From Anarhynchus alexandrinus (Eukaryota; Chordata; Aves; Charadriiformes; Charadriidae): a DNA stretch of 64,000 nucleotides. Below, in pieces: positions 48,093 through 59,663 of this stretch. Numbering within the stretch: the stretch's first letter is position 1; every line of letters starts with the position of its first letter. The notes beneath the pieces were generated by a model that saw only the letters and a program-made list of their open reading frames with translations, did not search any database and had not been told where the DNA came from. The stretch is taken from contig VUYV01000040.1 in assembly GCA_008711295.1 (NCBI GenBank), positions 5,545,933 through 5,609,932 of the forward strand, in the 5' to 3' direction. A program made the translations under genes and the position numbers.

Positions 48093-51000
48093 CTGGAAGG
48101 GTTCAACCATTTGTTACCGTTGCTTTCAGAGAATGCCTTTTTCCAGTTTTCAATTAAAACCACTTTTCTAAACTAACCCCTAAATCACATTCGTTCTTTG
48201 AGGGATCAATAACACAGGTCTGGCAAACCAAGGTATCAATCTACTTTCCTCAATAAAAAAAAAGAGCTGAAAAAGGATTTTTCTCACTGCTATCTCCTCA
48301 AATCCCAATGCCCTGCTAACAGGACTGGCAAAGTGAAATCCAGCTTACAGCACACCACTGCTGATGGAATGAGTCTGGCTTCCAGAAGTTCATAGAAAAC
48401 TGTCGATGTTTTGTTACCCATCTCCCTCACCGTAAAGCAAGGGAATATAAACACCCCATACCCTATGCTCTTTATTCTCATTTTCTTGTTTATAAAATCA
48501 ACAGCATTTTCTGGTTTACAAAAAGAACACATTTTTTGATACATCTCCCTTCCTTAAACTACTCTAAGCTGACAAAGCATCTCTCACACAAATGACAGCT
48601 TTAGCTCTGATTGAAGTAGCAACATTAGCAAGATTTTCCCCCAAATTTCCTGATCTTTACAGAATACTTCCTCACTCTCAAGCATCCCGTAACAGAGAAA
48701 GAATTGCAACATAAGCCACAGAGGGTGGATAGAAGGTGGAAAGAAGAAAGCAAATCTTTCAGGTTAAACGAGATAGCTCTTCTGGGACAAGGAAGGAAAA
48801 GAAAAAAAAAAAAGCTGTCAACAGCCAGGATTTTATTGACTGGCTATGAAACAATTAGGAGGAGCTGGCATCTGGTCAAGAAGATGTAAAGGATTACATA
48901 AAGTGAGTTAGTAGCTCAAATGCTCAGGGAATCTTAAAGAGAATAGAAAGAGGAAAAATAGGAACACTACAAGTCTATCTTGTGAAATTCTGTTAGTACT
49001 GGGGATTAAAAACCTCTAAAAATCATACAATGTTTTTCCATGCTTCCTGGCATTCTGGAGTCAGAGTCGTCACTCAATACTCATACAATTACGTTAAGTA
49101 CAATATAAACAAGAAGAAAATGGTTTTAGACATCTTTATTATTTAATAACACAAAGGCAAGAGTTATTGCTCTAAAGAACCCAGGATTCCAGCTGCAAAA
49201 CTCAGAGCACGATAGTAATACGCTAACACAATGCTAATAGACAAGTAGTATCAAAATACTGACTGTAGAAGAGCAACAGGTTTTTTGGCTTGGTTTTTTG
49301 GGTTTGTTTTTTTTTCTAATTGTGACTACGGAGAGGAGGGGGGAGTAAAGTAATTTTAGCAACTGAGAGAATAATATTAGAAACAGTTCTCAGTGCCCCT
49401 GTTATTTTACTACGAGTACTTAGTGTTCGTAAGTATTTGATGGTCTTAAATTTACCTTATACTACAAGACAAAATGACCAAAAACTGTGGCTTAGGCAAG
49501 TATACTTATTAAGAAAGGCACAAACGATATCAAACCATAAATGGACTAGAAGTTAGAAAAAGAGGTACATTCAACTAAAAGCACTGCTAGCACAGACCTC
49601 TAGCCACAGATGTTAGTATTCATTGCTCAGACTCACAGGATCTTCAGCTTATAACTTCTAGATTACTCCTGTTCAGTGCACAATTCATGTCTGTACCTAT
49701 AACAACTACTCAATATTAAAGTCATCACATACATATTTCCACATATTAAAAAAAATATTGAATTTGATACATTAGAGTTAAACTGTTTTCTCTTTAAACT
49801 TCAAAGTTCACAAGTGTTACTGTGGTTGCATATTTTAACACATCCATCTGACTATCAGTTTTCTAAAAAAAAAAAAAAAAACAGGTTATAAATGTTGCAT
49901 TTTACTCAATAACCACAGAACCAGCAAGACAAAGTTTGGTATTCACAGCAAAAAAAAGGGATATTAAAAAGCTGTCCAACAGATAGCTAAATTTCAGAAA
50001 GTCCAGTGAAAATGGCTCACTACATAAGTATGCACTTAAACAGCACCATCTGAACAATTATTTTTAGAATGCACCAAGACTGCAATGCATTCCAGCATAG
50101 TAAGAAGTCCCAACTGCCATGAAGCAGTAGCCTCAGAGCTACATTAAGACTGTTCAACAATTTAAATATGTTGGTGAATTTAATGAAAGATCTAGGCATT
50201 AGTTTAAAAACAATGTTTTGTGGTAACTGATTTAAGAAATTCATTGGATTTGAGCACAAGCATCTGACTAGTTTACTCCAACTGCCTGAAGCAGGAAAAT
50301 AAAACTGTTCTTCACCTACTGCCAGAGGGTCCAGTTCACCCTCCTGCCACCCCTTCTCACACTTAGCTTCAGAACAAAGCTTTCCCCTTCCCTAATCTGA
50401 ACATTAAAAGTAAGTCCTATTCTTCAAAACTAATTTCCTATAGTAAAAAGAACAAGGGTACATGGGCATGCGCGTGCTGTTCACTACTGCCAAACATAAG
50501 GTTTTTATTTGAGATCTTGCAAGACATTTAATTAAGTTTGACTATAGAATCCCTTAGGGGGTAAACAATTAAAGCTTTCTGCTTTCGAACAAATAACTTT
50601 TCACTCTTAAAGAAAAATCTGAGATTTTCCACTTTCATAGCTCTCAAACACTTCCAACATACCTTTTCTCAACACAAAACCACAGGAAACCTCAAAAGAT
50701 GCAGTAACTTCCCATATTGCCATTGTGACATTTCTGGCTCAGATTTATTTTTAAGTAAACTTGGAGAGGTAGAAGCCTAATTAAATACCATTTTCACAAG
50801 AAGCTTTATTAATATTATTTCTAATCATTTAAATGGACTATAAGTAGAAAAGGCTTTACAAATATAACAGCCTGAACCACAGCAGAACCCTGTTTCACAG
50901 ATTCACATGGCATCTCCTATGCAGGGGACAGCAAGACCCGATCACATTATTAGACCTGTAAACTCTTAAACTTGGATTTATTGACTTGATCTTCAGATAG

Positions 51001-52282
51001 GAAGATGCCAGGTTTAGGTTTTATAAAAGACATCTTTATGACATCGCAACAGAAGGACCATGGGAGGCCAAACAAATTTCCTAAAGAATGATGCATTTAG
51101 AAGTAATTTTCTGCCTACGCCTCCATTTCTAGGGTGACTCTGTGTGATGGAAAAAGGAGTCATTTCTTTCCCAATCCCATTTTTGTCAGGAGATCCTGCT
51201 TAAGGAAGGCCAAGATCCAAACCCAGTCATCTTCCAGCAACATAAATGGCTCTCAAGATCTTCTGCCGAAGGCTTGTGATGCAGTATAAAGGTTAGAAGG
51301 TGTCCTGAAGCAATTTGGAGGGAATGAAGAGGGAGAGAAGAGTCACAAGATGCACCAAAGTAATAATGCACGTAACATAGTTCCAAATGACTTCAACTCA
51401 GCACGAAAGAGGAACTGGTAAAATCTCCTTAGAATTTCATTGCTAGTTTTCAAGTGATTCCTTTTGCTAAAAAATCAAAGGAAATTTAGAATAAACTTCC
51501 TGTGCCAGCAATGGCATAGCTGGAGAAAGAAAGGTCTGACTGCGGGCTACCGATGTTTGCAAGGAAGAGGCTGTTGCTCTGCAGTGTGAAGCGAGGAAGG
51601 CAGAATTTACCTGAGCTGATTCTACTGATTCCCCCTCTCTGGGCCTGAGGGACTGCCGATCTTGCAGGTTAGTGGCACACCCCCTAAATCAGGGCAGCCC
51701 GGTTTGTTTTCTTCACATGGACAAAGAAACAGGACTTAAAAAACCCAGCAGCCGTAGGCTCCTCTGAAGGAAGAACGTATTTACATGTTTCGAACTGGGG
51801 AACTTTTTCAGTGCTGGGAATCAAGTCAGATTTCAAACCCATTTGGCGGCCTCCACCTTTTTGCACATTCAAACCTGGCACAGGTGTAAAGAGACAGGGA
51901 GGAGATGAAAATTGTGTGGCTATGGGCCATATACAATCACTGGTCATACGTTGACCCCAGCCACCAGTTTTTGCTCTTGACTTAGTTTCCTGTCTAGAAA
52001 AGGGTCAGACACGGGATGTCATTAGTGCTTCAAAGAACTGAAGTACAAATATGACCCATGGACAGGAACCTTACTCAGAGGCATACAAACATACTTTCCA
52101 AGTACCCGGGATATTTTTTTCTCCTCTCTCTCTCCCCCACGTTTTTTCTTTACGGCTCACACTCTTTCCCTCTCTCAGCCTAGAGAAGTAGAAGACAACA
52201 TCAACAAAAAAAGCATAGAGAAACAGCATAAAGTCCATCCTTCACACCTGAGCGGATGGCAGTTCAAAGGGGCCCTACCTAC
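48093..52282. other. Non-coding stretch, 48.1-52.3 kb
   Basis: Contains T-rich simple DNA at 49280-49317, an A run of about 16 at 49866-49881, G-rich words at 49335-49345, and an NRF1-like word at 50465-50477. No gene is supported. Confidence 0.5.
50465..50477. promoter_or_regulatory. NRF1-like motif outside any island
   Basis: GGCATGCGCGTGC is close to the NRF1 palindrome YGCGCAYGCGCR. It sits in AT-rich DNA with no CpG island, so it is more likely a chance match or an isolated element than a promoter. Confidence 0.2.
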
Positions 52283-52542
52283 CTGCAACCCTGTTGTTTG
52301 CTTCAAGAACTCTGTTTGCCCAAGGAAAAAGAGACGAGCAAATCCTGGAAGCAGATCCTTCCCCAAAGGAAGTTTCTTTCTGAGTCTGCAACCTGGAGCT
52401 TTTGCTTGAGACTCAGTCCTCTGAGCGGATTCTTTCTTCAAATTCTCACACTGGTTCTTTACTTTTGTGGGCAGCTGGAAAAAGAATGAAGCCGTAGGCT
52501 GAGGCAGGGACTCCATACTTCCAGGATAGGGAGGCAGAAAGA
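52283..52542 (-). CDS. Best candidate coding exon, unknown product
   Basis: On minus, a strong acceptor (TTTTCCTTCCCCTCCAG) precedes 260 nt open in one frame and ending at TTGCAG|GTAGGT. A second internal acceptor (TTCTTTTTCCAG) would shorten it. The frame starts within a codon and ends on a full codon, giving about 87 residues. It begins VFLPPYPGSMESLPQPTASF. A lysine-rich middle contains QLPTKVKNQCENLKK and RLRKKLPLGKD, and the end is FLKQTTGLQ. The whole open frame spans 52175-52627 (150 codons), the longest in the window outside GC-rich DNA. I recognise no family. It may be a lineage-specific or non-coding-RNA exon. Confidence 0.35.
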
Positions 52543-55078
52543 CTGGAGGGGAAGGAAAAGTGCTAGTTGGTAACTTCTTGAATAATGATCTGCATTCCCT
52601 CATTTTCTGCCACACAGAGACATACACATAGTCACTGCAATAGGGGAGGATGACAAGAGATGAGTACTAGACATGCAGTTTTTTCATGCTCTGATGCCAA
52701 AAAAAACCCCAAAGTGTTGAGCTGTGAACTTTCAAGACTTTTAAGACATCTACCAATAGATGAGATCAATCATAAGATGTTTTGTCCAGAAAGTTCTCTC
52801 AGTTTGTTACAAGTAGATGTAGGTGGAGGAAAAAAAAACAAAAACAAAAACATTTAAGTGCTCATTTCTTGGAAAAAAAATCCAAATCTCTCCTCTGTTC
52901 ACTTTCTCTCAAGTGATTTAAAAATGGCATCTATTGCAATGCAGTGAACGTCTCCCCATAATCTCTTTAAGAAAACGGTCATACTTACCTGAATGTTTCC
53001 CTCACCAATGACATCCTAACCCCAGCCCCAAATGCTCTGTGAAGGCCTTACTCCAATCTCAAGTCTTCTACTCTATTTGCAAAATCAGATCAGTCAAACA
53101 CTGACAGCAGTTTAATGCTCTTGTGATGACCTCTGACTCAACCTAGGCACCTTATGATTGCTGTGGAAGCTAAGAACCTACCCAAGTTCCTGGATCAGGT
53201 TTCTGGATTTCTAGAATAATCCTCTTTTTTTCCTGAAAACCTAGATGTCCTAGGAGTTAATTAGCATTACTTGAACAACAAAAATATAATGCATAAGAGC
53301 ACTGAAATTTTCTCCTTCGTGAATCATGAAAGCTGATAGACTCCTGTGAAATTTTATCAGCAGCGTGAAGCCAACATGCAACAAAACAGAACTAGAAGTC
53401 ACTGGACTTCAAACACAATTATATGCATAGCCGCCTGTCTATGCATTTACTGGTTAGTGTCCATTGCAATACCTTTTGCACAAGAGCAACAGTATCTGGT
53501 ACTTGCACGTAGGGTAGCCTTTGAGCTGTGCGCCTAGGATGAGGCACTACAATTTTACCTGCAGTGCTCTTCAATGCTCACAAGACACCAGGTAAAGCAT
53601 GATCCAAAAGTTAACCAAGGAGGTATGCTACTCATTATGTTTGATGCAATTTCAACTTAATTCATTTTGGGGCAATTTTGGTGGTGTTTCTTCATCCTCT
53701 CCTTTAGAGCACACACCTAGACAAAACAGCTTTACATAGTTAGGTATCTCATACGTCCTTCAATTAAAAGCTTTCCCCTCCTTAAAGAAACTTTCCTTCA
53801 TTGTGCTCCAAATAATACAAGGACAAGCTTGAAAAAGAGCTAGGTTTTATCTTTAAAACCACAGCAATATTTTTAAAAAGGCATCTTTAATTTTTGCAGT
53901 TATTAGTACCAGACAGGGGAAAATTCCTTTTTTGTTTGTTTAAAAGAGTTGACAGACAAAGCCATCAAGGACAGAACCTGATATCCTACAGTAATTAAAA
54001 CAGAAATATCAGCAAGTTTCTTCCACAGAAACTGCTTGGGCATGCAGTAAGATACTCTGCTTCTGGTTCCTCTGAGGACACCGAATATGGTAATGGTATC
54101 CCAATTTAAGATAAGAGGCTTTGTTCTAAATAACAAGACTATTTCATAGAAAAAAATAGGATTGTCTTTTAGTGGAATTTCATTACTTTTCAACAACATG
54201 AGACCAAGATGTGTTCCTATACCTTTCAATCTGACAAAACATTGCCTTTTTAATTATTTCAGATCAGCTTTCAAAGGTTAAAGAGTCAGGTTCAGTCTTT
54301 TCATATGTGTGCTTGTGAAAGAAGATCTTTCTGTTTGGAAAGAATAGCTGACCAATACACACATAAATGTACTTGACCAACAGATGTCTCCAGGATGACA
54401 TTCGTACTCTCCTCTTCCAGTAAGGTAGAGGATACAAGATAAAAATAAAAGAAGATAAGATATAACAAATAGAAGACATTCAATGAAAGTTTCTACTGCT
54501 CTGTACTTCCTGTCTAAGAAACAATCACAAAAGGACGGTGTAATTGCAAGCACATTTCTTCTTAAGACTCCCTTGTTAATAGAAGGTTCTTTTTTTCATC
54601 AGATAACTTGCAATACCTTGAATCTTGGGAACTTTTCAAGTTGCTAATGCTTGTTGCCTACAATTCATAACTACAATGCCATATACAGCATCATAGTCTT
54701 AATTTCAGGTGATGCGTTGAAGCCTACAAACACTGCTAACACTTCAGAAGTCAATATTCTTTCCCAGCTCAAAGCAACAGAAGGTATCAGAGCAAATCAA
54801 CCAAGAGGAAGCAGCCTGACCCAGCTTATTGCAGGTTCCTTTCAAACAGGAATCTGCCTAGGGCCTCTAAAATACCAAGATAAGGCTGCCTTTGAGAAAT
54901 CCTCTTTCACCAGGGAAAGATCCTATTCACTGGGAAAAGACTCCAGATCCCCTTGAATATACTGCACAGTATGAAATCACCTATTGAAGTTTCAGGGGTG
55001 TAGAAGAGCGGATTACTTGGTCTTATTCTATTGATGCAGCATTTCAGTAGAAGAGACAAAGAACCAATGTAAAATTTA

Positions 55079-55098
55079 AGGGGGGGAGGGGAGGGGAA
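55079..55098 (+). repeat. G-rich tract, quadruplex-prone
   Basis: G runs of 7, 4 and 4 are separated by single A residues (GGGGGGGAGGGGAGGGG). The seven-G run can supply two triplets, so a four-tract quadruplex is possible on plus. Confidence 0.6.
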
Positions 55099-58084
55099 GC
55101 ATTTGAGGACTTTGTCCAGTAGTGTTTTCCTCATGGAAATAGCTGAACAACAAAACAGTTTCTGGAAGATCAATCTGAAACACGCTGTTAGGAATAACTT
55201 GTTTTTAAATTCCTTTCCTTACATCAAGGTCATAGTACCTCTCCTTTTCTAAAAAAGGGAGAACTCTTTACTTCCAATTTTTATCCTTTCATACATCTTT
55301 CTTCCCTTGAACAGACTTATCTTGAACTCCAAAGAATAAATGAGGTTGGTAATGTTAGCGTTCTAGCTATCAAAAATACTAGCCTGATTGATTCCTATAT
55401 TCAGATATGTATTTCAGGCTGAAACAACTACACCTTTCTGCATTTTGACGAGAAATGCTAATAAATACTCCTTTGCTCTTTTAAAGATTTAAAAGAACAG
55501 AAAAGAGGTCTAGAATAAACCTTCCAAAGCACCTGAATCCCTCTTAGGGGAATTCTGGGAGAGGGTTTTTTTTTTGTTGCCTCACATCAATCATCAGAAG
55601 TGATTCACGCTACTGAGATGAGATGTTAAGCCAACTTAAGTAGTTTAATATATAACAGTTCTTCTCAGTCACTGTACCGTAGAGTTTGCTGATTTACCTC
55701 AAGTGCAGGCTGTGATGGGATCCTCCTAGTTGGAGCAGGAAGAAATTATGGCTGTGATGACACAAGAACAACATATGTTGATGATCTTCAGACATAGATG
55801 AAGTCAGGAAAGGCACTGGTAGTTCTGTTCATGAGCATACAGAAGAAGGTAAGGAATCCTATAATCAATGTTTTCATCTCCTTTGGGCAAAGGAAGGAAT
55901 CTCTGCAATGTCTTTCCATAGTGACCTGACCTTTGATAGATATTCTGGGAGGAAAACCCCCTTTAGTGCTTTCTTCCACCTTCCTTCTCTACATAGCAGG
56001 TTTCACTGCTACTCACTAATTCAAGAGCCAGTGAAGATCAATCCCCATTTTTCTGCATCGGTGTGGTTCTGCTCAATAGCCAGTAAAGAAAGGTTTAAAC
56101 AATTGTGAGTAAATTCTACTGAGTATCATCTGCAAAATAAGCAAAAAAACTGAATCTATGTATTTGGTAAATGGTGTAGAATATAAGCAACAATACTTTT
56201 TTTTTTTTTATTTCTAATACTGCAGCTCCAACAACTGCAAGGTTTGGGTGAAAGAACATGGAAACAAAACACAAACTGCCACATCAGATTCAAGTTATCT
56301 GCAGTTAGATCAACTATTTCTCAACCCTGAAACTGAAATTTTAAAGCATCATGCAATTATTTTAAAGTGCAACTAGCCGTATGGAGTATTTGCAATTCCT
56401 AAAATGAAACTTGTTCTAGGTTAAGTAGTTGTTGCCCTGTTGCCATGAGTCGTACCTCTAGAAACATGTGCAGGCTGCAAACCCACTGCAGGATCTAAGC
56501 ACCAGCATCCAGTTGAACTGTTATTCAAAATAAACATTACAAGAACAACAAATTTTAGCAAAGCATCTTTCTCCTGGAAACTAGCACCAACATGACATGC
56601 ATATTGAAGTATCAACAGGAGTGATGTAAGGCTGTTTAAATTCCAAGCTACTGACACTATGAAAAAAATATTAGTTTCCCAAAGCTTCCTGGTTTTGTTT
56701 TTTCTGGGCTAGAAGGGGAGGCAGGGAATTGACAGGAGAGAAGGGAAGAAGTCATTAAGCATTAAAACAGCTATACCAGATAATGCTATAAAGTCCCAAG
56801 ATGGAGAAAAGGCATCAAAACAATTGATCAGTATGTTGATTTTAAAAGATTAACTGTCATGCAATCCATCATTAAAAGCTAAACTTGCAGACAAATAGAA
56901 TGGGAGGAATCTTGACTTTCTGAATTTCAGAATTTGTTTTAAAAGCATGTAGCTTCTCTCCATAAATGTTTTGTGCTCAACTTCTTTGAAAGCCTACTAC
57001 AAAACAGAGAGGGCCACAGAGTTGTCAAGATTATCAGAAAACACATCCGATAATACCTACTTGAGACTGGCGTAGGCACCAATCCTTAAAACATTCTTCC
57101 TATTGCCAGTTTAGGACTGCTAAAAAGCTACAGCTTTTCTGAACTCAGTGTGACAGAGAACTCCAAAGTTGTCTATAGATGTGTGTTGCTGTGACAGCTA
57201 AGAAACACAGCCAGTATTTCTTGGCGCATATATAACAGCAGGAAAACACTAGAGGTATAAAACTGAGTAATTGGTTGATTATAGAAAATAGTACCTAGTA
57301 AAAATAATTCCAATTAATAGATGCATCAATTTTATAAAATTAAATAAATGGGTATTTGTTACACTGTTATAATTATATTTTTGTTTTTAAAACTGTTTTG
57401 CAAGACTATTTTTAAGTGTCTTTATTAACATGCTTTTTGTTGCTTGTCAACTTTGTATGCCAAGTACAGTTGAGAGCACACCTTTTTTTTTTTTGGCTTA
57501 ACTAAACCACATTTTTAAATCAGATTAACAGACTTTACTGGCACTAATACACATTTCTGTCAAAGACAGACCTTCATTCAGCCTTAGGGAAATTCTATGC
57601 TTCTGGGCAGAGCTCATGAGCCAATATAAAAAAAAAATTATTTAAAAAAAATCAGTGTTCTTAAGACATCATATGATGCCATGTTGTTTGCTTTTTTCCT
57701 CCTTAAGAAAGCCAGGAAAGATTACAGTAGTTATTACTTGAAATTATTTGAAGAAATTACACAAAATCTGTAATTTGATATTAAAAGTGTCTTTGTACTT
57801 TCCTTTTTAGCTCTTAATACATGGCTTGCTTGATTTAATTTGATTCCATTGACATGCAATTAGCTTACATAAATTTCTTACTTTTTTTTTTAAGCATCAT
57901 TTTTCTTACTGACTTCTCAGTCTTCACATAATGCCTACACTTCTCTGGTCAGGGTCTTTCAGTCAGTCTATCTGCAGAACCTGGAAGCTGAAATACTACA
58001 CATAAGCAATGTTAAGAGGAGTGATTCCAGTACTGCTCAACAGCCACACCAGACTGGATGCCTATGATTTATTTGGGGTTTGAT

Positions 58085-58190
58085 GGTGTTGTGGTTTTTT
58101 TTGTTGTTTGTTTCGGGTTTTGTTGGTTTTTTGTGTGTTTTTTTTGTTTGTTTGGTTGTTTTTTTTAAGGTAGGGGGGTGGGGGGGTGAG
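58085..58190 (+). repeat. T/G-rich low-complexity tract ending in G runs
   Basis: About 80 bases of TTTG/TTGG-type units lead into GGTAGGGGGGTGGGGGGGTGAGG. The strand composition is opposite to most simple tracts in the window, which are A/C-rich on plus. The G-rich end could form a quadruplex. Confidence 0.8.
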
Positions 58191-59269
58191 GTTCAAGATG
58201 AATTTTCAGGTGAGAATAGCTCAAGGCCTTTCTCTGCACGTTTTGACCCTTAATCTTCTTCATGACTTCCCCCTGGGGTCTCTGAAGAACTCAACTACAG
58301 CAAAAATACCCCTTTCATTCAATAATTACTTATATATTTAATAAATAAATGTTAGTAAAGGGCAACATGGATACATTCGAAAATAAAAGAAGCAAATAAG
58401 TTGCTTTTAAAAGAGTTGCTGTTTAAGAAGTTCTACTTTGGAAAGTACTCAAAATATGCATTTCAGAATCGAGCACTTATGTTACTTTCCACATCAAATC
58501 CTAATTTTTACATCTTTCATGTTAGAAGAACTTCCTGACTCTAGAACTTACAAATTTAGCATGCAATATGACCAAAAGGCTTAAGTCTTTCATCTATTTT
58601 CAGTAGCAGTAAGAACTGTACAGCCAAAACTGGACTGAGTTTTCTTGTAACTGTTACTGTTGAGACACAAACTGATGTCAAATGCTATTGTAAGCTGTGT
58701 TAGTTCTCCAGCAGCATGTGATGTAACTAAGTCTTACTTTTGTCTAACACGAGCTGGTGACAGTGGAGACAGAAACCAGTTTAGAGTCATGACTTGCAAA
58801 TTATGTGCAAGCACACCATGATACCTGTGCAATATATAATCTGACTCTTAGGTTCAAGATTCAAGTTTAAAGTCTCATGAGCAGTCAGTTATCTTTTAGA
58901 TAATTACATCACATTTTTTATTTTTACCTAGTAGGTGTTAACAGTACACGAAATATGCATTCTAGATTATATTGTACTGCTACCACCGCACAAAACATGT
59001 GGTCTTCAATTAGCTAATTAAAAGTTTTCTGCAGATCTGCTGACTTAACTTTCCTTATTGGACTAGTGCCTCAAATTCACCCATATTTTAGTACCAAATT
59101 AAAATTGTGTAATTCTCTCAAATACAACTTGGAATAAGACCACCACAAGCTTTATCAAAAAACTGTTCATAAAGCAGCTGAGGTAAAGGCCGTTTGAAAT
59201 GTATCATTTGGCTCTGCATAAATAAAACTGTTTGCATTGAGTTGCCCCTGTATCTTCTCCTCATGCAAG

Positions 59270-59459
59270 CACCTTCAACACCTACCTGCTTTGATCAGCC
59301 AGAACTCCCAGCTTTTGCACTAGACACAATTAACTTTGGCAGTGCCTCTTCACAGGCATACCAGTGTGCAATGTTTGACTGTCATTCTGTATCTGTTGAA
59401 ATATTAGCACTTGGTTTAGCTTGTGTGCAAGAAGAAAAAACAACAGTATCAAGTCATAG
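59270..59459 (+). CDS. Weak candidate plus-strand exon
   Basis: A fair acceptor (TATCTTCTCCTCATGCAAG) leads to 190 nt open in one frame, ending CATAG|GTAACA. The frame reads PSTPTCFDQPELPAFALD onward and ends ACVQEEKTTVSSHR. I recognise no family. The donor is weak, and an opposite-strand candidate lies only 124 bases away, so at most one is likely real. Confidence 0.15.
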
Positions 59460-59582
59460 GTAACAAAAAAATACATATGAAAACATATAAAGATCCATTT
59501 CTAGCCTAGGCTTACTGCTTTCACAAAATTATTCAGAACAGGGAAAAAGACATCAGACAACCATACCAAAATAGAAACTTAC

Positions 59583-59663
59583 CCCACTGACTGATCTGGC
59601 TCGAAGAGTGTTTAACCATACCCTGAATCTCACAGGACCCTCTTTCCTTCATTTGAGTCAAGA
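59583..59663 (-). CDS. Weak candidate minus-strand exon
   Basis: On minus, a T-rich run ending TCAATGAAG precedes 81 nt that are open and end at TGGG|GTAAGT. The frame reads LTQMKERGSCEIQGMVKH then SSSQISQW. Length and signals suit a small internal exon, but the acceptor is mediocre and no family is recognisable. Confidence 0.2.

Larger units (their letters stand above)
52543..59269. other. Non-coding stretch, 52.5-59.3 kb
   Basis: AT-rich DNA with G-rich tracts at 55079-55098 and 58162-58190, a T run at 56198-56210, and A/T tracts at 57481-57495 and 57627-57650. A minus donor ATTCAG|GTAAGT with its exon end near 52990 is of consensus quality. The preceding DNA has stops in all frames except a 46-nt piece. 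Open frames of 101-108 codons (54651-54956 on plus, 53903-54229 on minus) are unremarkable. Confidence 0.5.
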
